Shown: positions 1 through 6,572 of the stretch, piece after piece | Position numbering within the stretch: position 1 is the first letter of the stretch | Layout of the letters: each line of letters opens with the position of its first letter | Source of the DNA: Fusobacteriales bacterium | Lineage (GTDB): Bacteria > Fusobacteriota > Fusobacteriia > Fusobacteriales > Leptotrichiaceae | DNA: 13,189 nt | Direction: 5' to 3' | Assembly (NCBI GenBank): GCA_031285605.1 | Contig: JAITVW010000306.1 | Span: 1-13,189, forward strand | Made by a program: the position numbers and the translations under genes | The notes under the pieces: generated by a model | Databases searched by the model: none | What the model saw: only the letters and a program-made list of their open reading frames with translations | Told to the model about the DNA's origin: nothing

Positions 1-440
1 GAAGCCTTTCCTATAACCACTACAAATATCCCCAAAAATCCCAGCACCAGACTGATTATCTTATTTTTATTAAGTTTATCATCCTTTAGTACTATATGTG
101 AGACGAGAGCCGTTGTCACCGGACTGCCTCCCACAATTATCGAAGAAATCGTAGCATCAATATATTTCAAAGCTGTGTAAAATACTGCATAACCTATAAA
201 TATCTGAAAAAAACCTATTATAAACAATACCTTAAAATTAGCAAAAAACATTTTCATATACTTTAATGAGAACAATAATAAAATAACACCGGCAAGAAAA
301 AATCTTATCCCTGCAAAAGTAAACTGACCACTGTAGTACCTGTACCCTATTTTAATCGCTACAAAAGCCGTTGACCACAAAAAGGAACTTATAAAAGCAC
401 CCAGTGCGGCAACAGCTCTTGTATTTCTAATCTCAGACAC
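1..440 (-). CDS. EamA/DMT-family membrane transporter, N-terminal part (cut by window edge)
   Basis: Reading leftwards from a GTG at 440 gives 146 codons without a stop up to the window edge. The protein is strongly hydrophobic with at least four membrane segments and has typical EamA/drug-metabolite transporter features: an N-terminal segment with FISSFLWSTAFVAIKIG (about residues 17-33), and later FYTALKYIDATISSIIVGGSPV (split here as FYTALKYI then DATISS), the usual small-residue-rich end of the first EamA repeat. The family exports or imports small metabolites; the substrate cannot be told. The GTG shares its G with the last base of the fabG stop codon, and a GGAGGA lies about 11 bases upstream inside fabG, so translation is probably coupled to fabG. 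It is the third gene of the rlpA-fabG operon. The C-terminal half is outside the window. Family call is firm, start fairly sure. Confidence 0.85.
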   Translation of the reverse strand, partial: MSEIRNTRAVAALGAFISSFLWSTAFVAIKIGYRYYSGQFTFAGIRFFLAGVILLLFSLKYMKMFFANFKVLFIIGFFQIFIGYAVFYTALKYIDATISSIIVGGSPVTTALVSHIVLKDDKLNKNKIISLVLGFLGIFVVVIGKA

Positions 441-1150
441 TATAAGTTTAATCCTCCGTCTACTCTTATTACTTGTCCTGTAATAAATTTCGACATATCA
501 CTGGCTAAAAATAAAGCGGTATTAGATACATCTTCAGATTCTCCCATTGAACGCAGAGGGGTATTCGCAAGAACAGATTCTATAACCTGTTCTGGAAGTG
601 CATGTGTCATGTCAGTTTTTATAAATCCCGGTGCAATTGCATTTGATCTTACATTTCTTCTTCCGAATTCTTTCGCCCAAGTTTTTGCCATGGCGATAAC
701 TCCGCCTTTTGTAGCAGAATAGTTAGTTTGTCCTGTATTCCCGTCAAGACCTACTACTGAAGCCATGTTTATTATACTTGCGTTTCCGCTCTTTAAAAGA
801 AGTGAAATGAATCCCTGTGTTACATTATAAACACCTTTCAGGTTTATATCCACAACCAGATCCCAGTCCTCCTCTTTCATTTTCAATAATATGGCATCTC
901 TTGTAATTCCGGCATTATTTACTAATATATCTAATTTTCCATATTGTTCTTTTATTTTTGCTGCAGCTTCTTTTATATTATCTCTGTCAGTAACATTAAG
1001 TTTAACAAAGCTTACATTTTTATGCGTATAATCCGGATCAATCAGATCTCCGGAAATTACTGTTGCTCCATTATCAGCGTATTTCAATACTATATCTTTT
1101 CCTATTCCTCTGGATCCGCCTGTAACTAAGGCTATTTTTCCCTGTAGCAA
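440..1150 (-). CDS. fabG: 3-oxoacyl-[acyl-carrier-protein] reductase FabG (SDR family)
   Basis: Classical short-chain dehydrogenase of about 236 residues, the usual FabG length. FabG reduces 3-oxoacyl-ACP with NADPH in type II fatty acid synthesis in the cytoplasm. Counting from the TTG start at 1150, the sequence shows the nucleotide-binding TGGSRGIG at 10-17, NNAG at 78-81, and the catalytic set Asn103, Ser131, Tyr144 and Lys148 (YSATK), then PGFIKTDMT at 174-182 and a C-terminal GGLNL. The longest frame begins with GTG at 1159, but the only good RBS (AAAGGTGG) lies 5 bases before the TTG and overlaps that GTG, and the resulting MLQGKIALVTGG matches how FabG proteins normally begin. It lies about 24 bases after rlpA and overlaps the transporter by one base. 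No other fatty acid synthesis gene is nearby, so a different SDR substrate cannot be excluded. Confidence 0.88.
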   Translation of the reverse strand: MLQGKIALVTGGSRGIGKDIVLKYADNGATVISGDLIDPDYTHKNVSFVKLNVTDRDNIKEAAAKIKEQYGKLDILVNNAGITRDAILLKMKEEDWDLVVDINLKGVYNVTQGFISLLLKSGNASIINMASVVGLDGNTGQTNYSATKGGVIAMAKTWAKEFGRRNVRSNAIAPGFIKTDMTHALPEQVIESVLANTPLRSMGESEDVSNTALFLASDMSKFITGQVIRVDGGLNL

Positions 1151-1174
1151 TTTTACCACCTTTCTTCATAAACA

Positions 1175-1666
1175 CTATTTTATAATTTCTAATTTTACTG
1201 AAGTAACCCCGGCATTTAAACTTTCAATAGCTCTGAATGCAGCAGTACTTAAGTCAATAACTCTGCCTTTTACATAAGGTCCTCTGTCATTTATTCTAAC
1301 AACTACTGATTTACCGTTATTTAAGTTTGTTACTTTTACTTTTGTACCAAACGGTAAAGTTTTATGTGCTGCTGTCATAGTATACGTATCAAAAATCTCA
1401 CCATTAGCTGTTTTTCTTCCGTGCCACTTCCCTCCGTAAAATGATGCTTTACCGGTTTTATAATACTCAAGCTTATCTGCCTTTTCTGCCTCCGTTGTAT
1501 TTTTATCCGGTAAACTTTCAGCCTCTTCAAAGAACTGCGGTAAGATTACGCTCTCTCTTATTTTATCAGCCGCGTCATTTACATTGTTACTCTTTTTACC
1601 AGCTGTACTTTCTGTATAAGTTATTGTGCTCATTAGTACCACAAGTAAAATTAGTGCCTTTTTCAT
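1175..1666 (-). CDS. rlpA: RlpA-like secreted septal-ring/peptidoglycan protein (DPBB domain)
   Basis: 163 residues. The N-terminus is a Sec signal peptide ([20 protein letters not shown], 1-20) without a lipobox cysteine, so this version looks secreted or periplasmic rather than lipid-anchored. A polar linker follows (about 22-70), then one double-psi beta-barrel RlpA domain at 72-162, with GKASFYG 72-78, ANGE 87-90, [10 protein letters not shown] 99-108, RINDRGP 124-130 and RVIDLS 135-140. His101 and Asp127 are 26 residues apart, the same spacing as the catalytic His and Asp of Pseudomonas aeruginosa RlpA, a lytic transglycosylase for denuded glycan strands; activity here is inferred. There is no C-terminal SPOR domain. 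The start has a GGAGGT nine bases upstream and a strong promoter. It is first gene of the operon with fabG and the transporter. Confidence 0.9.
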   Translation of the reverse strand: MKKALILLVVLMSTITYTESTAGKKSNNVNDAADKIRESVILPQFFEEAESLPDKNTTEAEKADKLEYYKTGKASFYGGKWHGRKTANGEIFDTYTMTAAHKTLPFGTKVKVTNLNNGKSVVVRINDRGPYVKGRVIDLSTAAFRAIESLNAGVTSVKLEIIK

Positions 1667-1700
1667 AAAACAAAAACCTCCAATTTTTTTGATTGTTAGA

Positions 1701-1728
1701 ATTATATCATATTATTCAAAAAAATCAA
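1701..1728 (-). promoter_or_regulatory. Promoter of the rlpA-fabG-transporter operon
   Basis: On the minus strand TTGATT (1728-1723) is followed after 16 bases by a perfect TATAAT (1706-1701), about 35 bases before the rlpA start. The -35 box lies only 10 bases downstream of the end of the hairpin that closes the upstream small RNA candidate. Confidence 0.7.
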
Positions 1729-1734
1729 AATTTA

Positions 1735-1802
1735 ATAGAGTCCGCATAAAGCGGACTCCAATAAAAGGGGGGGTTAATTGAGGTTTCAGATCTTACGATC
1801 TA
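1735..1802 (-). ncRNA. Candidate C-rich small RNA upstream of rlpA
   Basis: Minus-strand unit with the layout of a small regulatory RNA. A perfect TATAAT (1813-1808) predicts a start near 1801, exactly at a 5' hairpin (AGATC-GTAA-GATCT, 1801-1788). Then comes a single-stranded stretch with AAACCTCAATT and seven C in a row (1773-1767). It ends in an 8-bp GC-rich stem GAGTCCGC/GCGGACTC with a TTTAT loop (1758-1738), extendable by two pairs, and a T-rich tail (TATTAAATTTT). The -35 match is weak and the U-tract is interrupted, so promoter strength and termination are uncertain. No reading frame fits the segment. It may instead be a long leader reading into rlpA. Length would be about 65-80 nt. 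No known RNA family was recognised. Confidence 0.45.
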
Positions 1803-1869
1803 AAATGATTATACTACACTTATTGAAGAATTGCTATTATTATTTTATTAATTTTCGTTATTTTTTATA

Positions 1870-2115
1870 TTAACAATATTCCGATTTTGTGTAAACCCCT
1901 CTATATTGCTGATTTTCTTTCATATAAAGATTTCTTTGAATCTTTATAAAACCACATATTATCTTCATGTGGAAGGACATTCTCTCTAATTTGTATATCA
2001 TATCCAAACTGAATATTTCTTTTTCATTATCGTCAAAAACCAGTTTCAATACTTTTTCTCTTTTATTACTTTTTCTTTTTAGATTCCGTCTTCTGGTCTC
2101 TATAATACATTCAGG
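1870..2115 (-). pseudogene. Open frame without a normal start; possible gene remnant or small protein
   Basis: The minus strand is open for 81 codons between a TAA at 2118-2116 and the TAA at 1872-1870. Such a run is unlikely by chance in DNA this AT-rich. There is no ATG in the first half. The best initiation codon is a TTG at 2049, giving 59 residues starting MKLVFDDNEKEIFSL and ending KSEYC, but no convincing ribosome binding site precedes it. The region before that TTG encodes a very basic stretch (ETRRRNLKRKSNKREK). A promoter-like TTGATT (2205-2200), 18-base spacer, TATATT (2181-2176) lies upstream. I do not recognise the protein. It may be the 3' remnant of a decayed gene, or a real small basic protein with an unusual start. 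Confidence 0.3.
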
Positions 2116-2175
2116 TTAAATACGAACAAAAAATCTGTTTTATTAACAAAGGATTTTTCACTTTACTCTACAAAT

Positions 2176-2205
2176 AATATATAATTTTTTTTCAGAAAAA
2201 ATCAA
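2176..2205 (-). promoter_or_regulatory. Possible promoter facing the orphan open frame
   Basis: TTGATT at 2205-2200 and TATATT at 2181-2176 on the minus strand, spacer 18. The predicted transcript would start near 2170 and run through the orphan open frame towards the small RNA candidate. The surrounding DNA is very AT-rich, so chance matches are common. Confidence 0.35.
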
Positions 2206-2310
2206 GCTTTCTTTTTTATTTTATCGCTTTTATTCTGTATTTTTCCTGACAATTTTACCGGATAATTTCTTCAAACCTCCGTTTTTCAAGGTTTGTAATT
2301 TTTAATTTCA

Positions 2311-3110
2311 TTAAAATTTATGACCTTTGGGAAGTATATTTCTGTCCTGAAATATTTTCAAATACCGGTCTGCAAGCTTTTTATTCTTTTTATTCAGTTT
2401 TTCGAGGCTTTTCGCCACTGTATTGGTATAATTCTGTCTCTCTATATCACTGTAACTGGAACTAAGAGGATTGATAAGCAGAAGCTTTTCAAGAGCTTTT
2501 ACATATTCTGCCTTAACCATATAAATATCCGCTATTCCTATGATAGAATCCAGCCTTCTGTTTTCCAGTATTACTCCTGCTATGCCAGGAAACTTATCAG
2601 TATTATAATTATCATAATTTTTTAAAGCATCAGAATAATATTTCAGAGCATGATTCTCATTTTCTTCTTCGTATATTCGGGCAAGAATATAATATCCGTC
2701 AGGATAATCCGGATGTTTTTCCACAAGTATTTCCGCATACATTCTCATTTTTTCTTTATTTCCTTCCAAACGGTATAAATCTATTAAATAATTATATGAA
2801 TCATAACCGTCAGGATTTACCTCATGGATTTCAGATAATAATTCCCTGCTTCCTGTATATTACCTTCCATTCTGGCTATATTTCCCAGCTCATCAAGTGC
2901 AAGATAATTACGGACGTCTTCTTTTACGGCACCTCTGTATGCATTTCTTATTTCATTGTTTTCGCCGTTCATACTTTTTATGTTTAAAGCTTTATTATAA
3001 TATTCTATTGATTTATCCGAAATTCCGAATTCATGTAAAAATACATCATTTGTTTTTGAAAAAATTCCCGAAGTAATTATAAATAATAATATTATAATCA
3101 ATTTTTTCAT
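2311..3110 (-). pseudogene. Secreted TPR-repeat protein, interrupted by a one-base frameshift
   Basis: The first part starts at ATG 3110, five bases after GGAGGG, with a signal peptide (MKKLIIILLFIITSGIFS) and reads to a TAA at 2819-2817. The protein continues in another frame: residues NPDGYDSYNYLIDLYRLEGN then join the rest, which ends at 2311. Joining the two by adding one base at about 2819-2824 restores a protein of about 266 residues with three consecutive 34-residue TPR-like units, each ending in a proline (KSM-VNP, EKHP and beyond). The two parts therefore were one gene. TPR proteins are scaffolds for protein contacts, here presumably in the periplasm; partner unknown. The junction (ATGAGGTAA) has no slippery heptamer, so mutation or a sequencing error is more likely than programmed shifting. 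An ATG at 3128 lies before the RBS and is not the start. The downstream part could also be expressed alone from a TTG at 2769. Confidence 0.8.
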
Positions 3111-3181
3111 AATTTCCCTCCATTTCATTTCAGAAATATTTGTATTTTAATCCAACCAATTTTCTCAATTTTTTCAAATAA

Positions 3182-3190
3182 ATTATAACA
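3182..3190 (-). promoter_or_regulatory. Extended -10 promoter of the TPR gene
   Basis: The minus strand reads TGTTATAAT here, a perfect -10 hexamer with the TGn extension and no good -35 box, about 72 bases before the ATG at 3110. The intergenic stretch 3111-3364 otherwise shows no gene; it serves as a divergent promoter region. Confidence 0.55.
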
Positions 3191-3328
3191 TATTTATAAT
3201 TAAGAAAAAATAGTGTGTGTTATGTATTTTTTGTTTAACTCTGATTTTTTACAGAAAAATATCTCTCTAGAAACATGATAAAAATTCTTTTTTACAATAA
3301 ATAGCTTTTAATTTTCCCAAATATAGTA

Positions 3329-3334
3329 TATAAT
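3329..3334 (+). promoter_or_regulatory. -10 box of the META-domain gene
   Basis: A perfect TATAAT lies 30 bases before the ATG at 3365, giving a short leader containing AGGAGG. The -35 region (TTTTAA with 17-base spacing) is a poor match. Confidence 0.5.
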
Positions 3335-3364
3335 TCTGTTAATAATCTATATTTAGGAGGAACA

Positions 3365-3808
3365 ATGAAAAAAGTTTTATTAATCATATTGTCTGTATTG
3401 TTTTTATTCACTGTATCATCTGCCAAAACAGCAAAATTTAAAAAGATAAAAACTTTATCGTCAACTTCTTGGAAATTAACTGATTTTCAGAATGAAACAT
3501 TAATATACCAATATATAGGCTCAAAAACTTTAGGAGAAATCACTCTTAATTTTGCAAAAAAAGAAAATCTGGTATCAGGATTTTCAGGAGTAAATACTTA
3601 CAGCGGAAACTTTGAAATAAATGGTGAAAATATCACATTTTCAAATTTAGCAGGTACTAAATTATATGGTCCGAGAAATGTAATGGAACAGGAATATAAA
3701 TATCTTACTCTGCTTCCCGAAACCGCTACATATAAAGTACTGGACGAAAAAACCCTGAAACTGATTACTTCTGACGGAACAGAATTAACATTTACAAGAA
3801 TTAAATAA
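3365..3808 (+). CDS. Secreted META-domain (HslJ-like) protein
   Basis: 147 residues. A Sec signal peptide spans 1-20 (cleavage likely after VSSA), followed by one META domain at about 33-147. It shows the family pattern: SSTSWKLTDF near the N-terminus (32-41), a glycine/asparagine turn SGVNTYSG at 74-81 in place of the usual GCNxxxG, then a second strand pair (FEINGENITF), MEQEYKYLTLL at 107-117, and the closing strand LKLITSDGTELTFTRI. META/HslJ domains occur in outer-membrane or periplasmic proteins linked to stress or antibiotic tolerance; the exact function is unknown. There is no lipobox cysteine. GGAGG lies five bases before the ATG. It is a single-gene unit, divergent from the TPR gene and closed by a strong terminator at 3839-3887. 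Confidence 0.85.
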   Translation: MKKVLLIILSVLFLFTVSSAKTAKFKKIKTLSSTSWKLTDFQNETLIYQYIGSKTLGEITLNFAKKENLVSGFSGVNTYSGNFEINGENITFSNLAGTKLYGPRNVMEQEYKYLTLLPETATYKVLDEKTLKLITSDGTELTFTRIK

Positions 3809-3838
3809 AAACCGCCTAATCATTGGTTTAAAATTAAT

Positions 3839-3887
3839 AAAAAAGGAATCATCTTCTAAAAAAATGTTAAGATAATTCCTTTTTTTA
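3839..3887. terminator. Bidirectional rho-independent terminator after the META gene
   Basis: GGAATCATCTT (3845-3855) pairs with AAGATAATTCC (3869-3879) with one mismatch. It is flanked by a run of A on the left and eight T from 3880, so it can end transcripts from both strands. Confidence 0.85.
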
Positions 3888-3906
3888 TTATTCCCCCCTC
3901 ATTTTC

Positions 3907-3961
3907 GGCTTTATTCTTCCGGATTCCGACCCCCAGAAATCCTCCCCCCTTTAATAAAGCC
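3907..3961 (+). repeat. Inverted repeat with C-rich loop
   Basis: GGCTTTATT (3907-3915) and AATAAAGCC (3953-3961) are perfect reverse complements. The 37-base interval between them contains runs of five and six C, with another run of six C just before it (3893-3898). On the plus strand the stem is followed by ATTTTTAG. No reading frame explains it. It could be a 3'-UTR or RNA structure; no promoter of its own is visible. Confidence 0.45.
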
Positions 3962-3970
3962 ATTTTTAGT

Positions 3971-3996
3971 ATTCGCCTTTTGTTAATTATGCGAAC
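3971..3996 (+). repeat. Left terminal inverted repeat of the MITE-like element
   Basis: 26 bases beginning ATTCGCC and ending ATGCGAAC. It also has its own internal symmetry (TTCGC near the start, GCGAA near the end), so each end could fold or bind a dimeric protein. Confidence 0.65.
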
Positions 3997-4160
3997 TTTT
4001 TGATTGATAAAGAATTTATTTCTCTCTAGATTTTATATACTTAAATACATTAGATTAATTATTCTGTTCAAAAATTATTAATTATACAAAAAAAGAGATT
4101 GACATTTTATTTTTTTGTATGTATAATAAATTATAGTTCGCATAATTAACAATGTGCGAA
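3972..4160. mobile_element. MITE-like element, 189 bp, with TA at both flanks
   Basis: The segment 3971-3996 reappears as its reverse complement at 4136-4161, with 23 of 26 bases matching (shared core GTTCGCATAATTAACA and outer GCGAAT). If the terminal TA at 3970-3971 and 4161-4162 is taken as the target duplication, the element is 189 bp with ends TTCGC and GCGAA, as expected of small non-autonomous relatives of IS630/Tc1-mariner elements, which insert at TA. It has no coding capacity. It sits two bases from the mpg stop codon without disrupting it. Transposon origin is inferred; the repeats are seen directly. Confidence 0.6.
4099..4127 (+). promoter_or_regulatory. Perfect consensus promoter inside the MITE-like element
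   Basis: TTGACA (4099-4104), a 17-base spacer and TATAAT (4122-4127) match the sigma-70 consensus at every position. Transcription would start near 4134 and run rightwards, through the right inverted repeat and antisense into the 3' end of mpg. No plus-strand gene follows until argS at 4842. Confidence 0.65.
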
Positions 4161-4161
4161 T
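4136..4161 (-). repeat. Right terminal inverted repeat of the MITE-like element
   Basis: 26 bases from GTTCGCAT to GTGCGAAT, reverse complement of the left end apart from three bases. As RNA on the plus strand, TTCGCA/TGCGAA forms a short hairpin followed by a T-rich stretch (TATTTATTTTTTA). Confidence 0.65.
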
Positions 4162-4163
4162 AT

Positions 4164-4757
4164 TTATTTTTTACTTATAAATTTATTATTTTTTATATAA
4201 AATCTCCAAAGCTTATCCTTGTATTCTTCTGCATAATCAATACCGATTCTCTTAGAACAAACTACCTCAATATCTTTTCTGTTTTCATTTTTTTCCAGAT
4301 ATAATTCCTTCCCGTTTATAAGATCATATCCCGAAAAAGTTCTGTCTATCCCAAGAGCTGAACATAATTTTCCCGGTCCGTTGCTAAGATTATGTATATT
4401 TTTCACTGGGCTTCTTTTATCAAAAAGAATGTCAAATTCATTCAAAGGCTCCACAGCTCTCAGCAGCAATGCTTCCGGCTTTCCCTCCTGCTGGCATACT
4501 ATATTTATACAGTTGTACATTCCGTAAATCAAATATACATACGCATGTCCGCCTTCACTAAACATCGGTTCCGTTCTTGCCGTCCTTTTATTTTTATAAG
4601 TATGGGCACCTTTATCATCCGGTCCCACATACGCCTCTACTTCTGTTATCATTGTCTTTACAGTCCTGCCGTTTATTTTTCTTATAAGATAATGACCCAA
4701 AATTTCAGGTCCTACTTCAAGTGCATCACGTAAAAAATATTCTCTGTCAAACCTCAT
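4164..4757 (-). CDS. mpg: DNA-3-methyladenine (alkyladenine) DNA glycosylase, AAG/Mpg family
   Basis: 197 residues, normal for the bacterial AAG family. It excises alkylated and deaminated purines (3-methyladenine, hypoxanthine) as the first step of base excision repair. By comparison with human AAG, catalytic Glu125 corresponds to Glu41 in TEVEAYVGPDD (38-48), Tyr127 to Tyr43, His136 to His52 and intercalating Tyr159 to Tyr75 in HAYVYLIYGMYN (71-82). All four are present at the same relative spacing. NGPGKLC at 126-132 is also conserved. AAGGAG sits six bases before the ATG at 4757. It is divergent from argS across an 84-base AT-rich promoter region. Its 3' end touches the MITE-like element, and no classical terminator is seen directly after the stop. 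Confidence 0.95.
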   Translation of the reverse strand: MRFDREYFLRDALEVGPEILGHYLIRKINGRTVKTMITEVEAYVGPDDKGAHTYKNKRTARTEPMFSEGGHAYVYLIYGMYNCINIVCQQEGKPEALLLRAVEPLNEFDILFDKRSPVKNIHNLSNGPGKLCSALGIDRTFSGYDLINGKELYLEKNENRKDIEVVCSKRIGIDYAEEYKDKLWRFYIKNNKFISKK

Positions 4758-4805
4758 TGCAAGCTCCTTTTCTGATAAATACTTTATTTTATGAACATAT
4801 TTTGA

Positions 4806-4837
4806 TATAATTATTTATATTATATAACATTGGGGTG
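4806..4837. promoter_or_regulatory. Divergent mpg/argS promoter region
   Basis: The 84 bases between the two start codons contain several overlapping -10-like boxes: TATAAT on the plus strand at 4806-4811 and on the minus strand at 4824-4819. -35 boxes are weak, so exact starts cannot be assigned. GGGGTG at 4832-4837 is the argS RBS. The leader is far too short for a T-box. Confidence 0.4.
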
Positions 4838-4841
4838 AATT

Positions 4842-6557
4842 ATGGAACTTATTAATAAGCAGCTTGAAAAACTGATACAGGAAAACGTTAAAAATATTTT
4901 TAATATTGATTCAGACATAGAAATTCAAAGCTCAAGCAAAAAAGGATTTGGAGATTTCGCTACGAATTTTGCCATGGTTAATTCAAAAACTCTTGGTAAA
5001 AATCCGAGAGAAATTGCTCAGACATTAATAGATAATTTTTCAGAAAATGATATTATCGAAAAACTTGAAATTGCCGGACCGGGTTTTATAAATATATTTT
5101 TGAAAAGTAAATTTATAAATAATGAATTTAAAAAAATAGGAAAAGAAGATTATGATTTTTCATTTCTTAATAACGAGAAAAAGACTATTATTGATTATTC
5201 ATCGCCTAATATAGCCAAAAGAATGCATATCGGCCACCTTAGAAGTACAATTATCGGTGATTCTGTAAAAAGAATCATGAAATTTACCGGTTTTGATGTG
5301 CTGGCAGATAATCATATCGGCGACTGGGGAACACAGTTTGGTAAGTTAATCGTCGGCTATGACAGATGGCTTGATAAAAAAAATTATGAAGAAGATCCTA
5401 TAGAGGAACTGGAAAGAATTTATGTAAAATTTTCCGAAGAATCCAAAAATAATCCCGAGTTGGAAAATATCGCCCGTGAAGAACTGAGAAAGCTCCAGAG
5501 CGGTGATGAAAGAAATAACATACTCTGGCATGAATTCATAGATATTTCGCTCAAAGAATATGATAAAATTTACAAAAGACTTGATATTACATTTGATTTA
5601 TACAATGGCGAGTCATTTTATAATGGTATGATGCCTGATATTCTGGATATACTTGTTTCAAGAAAGATAGCAGCCGAAGATCAGGATGCTCTTGTTGTTT
5701 TTTTTGATGAGGATACAAAACTTCATCCTTGTATAGTTCAGAAAAAAGACGGAAGTTTTCTGTATTCTACCTCAGATCTTGCAACTATAAAATACAGAAA
5801 AGAAGTACTTCATATTGATAAAGCAATCTACATTACTGACGAAAGACAGCAGGATCATTTTAGACAAGTGTTCAAAATAGCTGAAATACTCGGTGATGGT
5901 TTTGATTATGAAAAAGTACATGTATGGTTTGGCATTATGAGATTTAAAGATGGAATATTCTCTACCAGACTGGGTAATATTATTAAACTTAATGATCTTC
6001 TGGATGAAGCCAAAAAAGAAGTACGCAAAACAATTGAAATCAAAAATCCGGGAATACCTGATGATGAAAAAGAAAAAATTTCTGAAATTATCGGTATCGG
6101 AGCTATTAAATATTTTGATCTTAGTCAGAACAGAACTTCACCTGTTATCTTTGAATGGGAAAAAGTATTGAGCTTTGAAGGAAATACAGGACCGTATTTA
6201 CAATATACATATGCAAGAATTATGTCTGTTTTCAGAAAGCTTAACGGAGAAAATACAGAGTATAACGAAGATTCGGATATCATTCTGGAATCTGACATAG
6301 AAAGAGACCTGTCTCTAATGCTTCTGAATTTTCCGAATACCGTGGTAAAAGCAGGAGAAACATACAGACCAAACCTGATTGCAGATTACTTATTTGAAAC
6401 AGCAAAAACTTTCAGCACTTTTTATAATCAGAAGCATATTGCAAACGAAACAGATTCAGCAGTAAGAAACTCAAGAATAGCTCTTGCTTCAAAAACAGCG
6501 CATATTTTAAAAGCAGGCCTAAATCTTCTCGGAATTAAAACTGTTGACAGAATGTAA
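4842..6557 (+). CDS. argS: Arginyl-tRNA synthetase
   Basis: 571 residues, full length for bacterial ArgRS. It charges tRNA-Arg with arginine in the cytoplasm using ATP. The N-terminal Arg-tRNA-synthetase additional domain spans about 1-90, with FGDFATNFAM at 37-46. The class I catalytic core has SSPNIAKRMHIGHLRST at 120-136 (HIGH at 129-132), DNHIGDWGTQFGKL at 156-169, the KMSK-equivalent loop as the degenerate FSTRLGN at 373-379, and SFEGNTGPYLQYTYAR at 444-459, which opens the DALR anticodon-binding domain. A degenerate KMSK is usual in ArgRS. The start has GGGGTG four bases upstream. queH begins 15 bases after the stop and is probably co-transcribed. Confidence 0.97.
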   Translation: MELINKQLEKLIQENVKNIFNIDSDIEIQSSSKKGFGDFATNFAMVNSKTLGKNPREIAQTLIDNFSENDIIEKLEIAGPGFINIFLKSKFINNEFKKIGKEDYDFSFLNNEKKTIIDYSSPNIAKRMHIGHLRSTIIGDSVKRIMKFTGFDVLADNHIGDWGTQFGKLIVGYDRWLDKKNYEEDPIEELERIYVKFSEESKNNPELENIAREELRKLQSGDERNNILWHEFIDISLKEYDKIYKRLDITFDLYNGESFYNGMMPDILDILVSRKIAAEDQDALVVFFDEDTKLHPCIVQKKDGSFLYSTSDLATIKYRKEVLHIDKAIYITDERQQDHFRQVFKIAEILGDGFDYEKVHVWFGIMRFKDGIFSTRLGNIIKLNDLLDEAKKEVRKTIEIKNPGIPDDEKEKISEIIGIGAIKYFDLSQNRTSPVIFEWEKVLSFEGNTGPYLQYTYARIMSVFRKLNGENTEYNEDSDIILESDIERDLSLMLLNFPNTVVKAGETYRPNLIADYLFETAKTFSTFYNQKHIANETDSAVRNSRIALASKTAHILKAGLNLLGIKTVDRM

Positions 6558-6572
6558 AATGAGGTAAAAATC

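Noticed and set aside
1151..1159. GTG start for fabG at 1159
   Set aside because: It overlaps the only good RBS, which is correctly spaced for the TTG at 1150, and the shorter protein matches FabG N-termini.
2805..2830. Programmed ribosomal frameshift in the TPR gene
   Set aside because: No slippery heptamer, no obvious stimulating stem or internal SD at the junction; a simple one-base loss explains it better.
3262..4029. The 10-mer TCTCTCTAGA occurs near 3262 and near 4020
   Set aside because: Flanking sequences do not match further and a 10-base repeat can arise by chance.
4758..4841. Possible T-box or other riboswitch in front of argS
   Set aside because: Only 84 bases separate argS from divergent mpg, with no T-box sequence, specifier loop or terminator hairpin.
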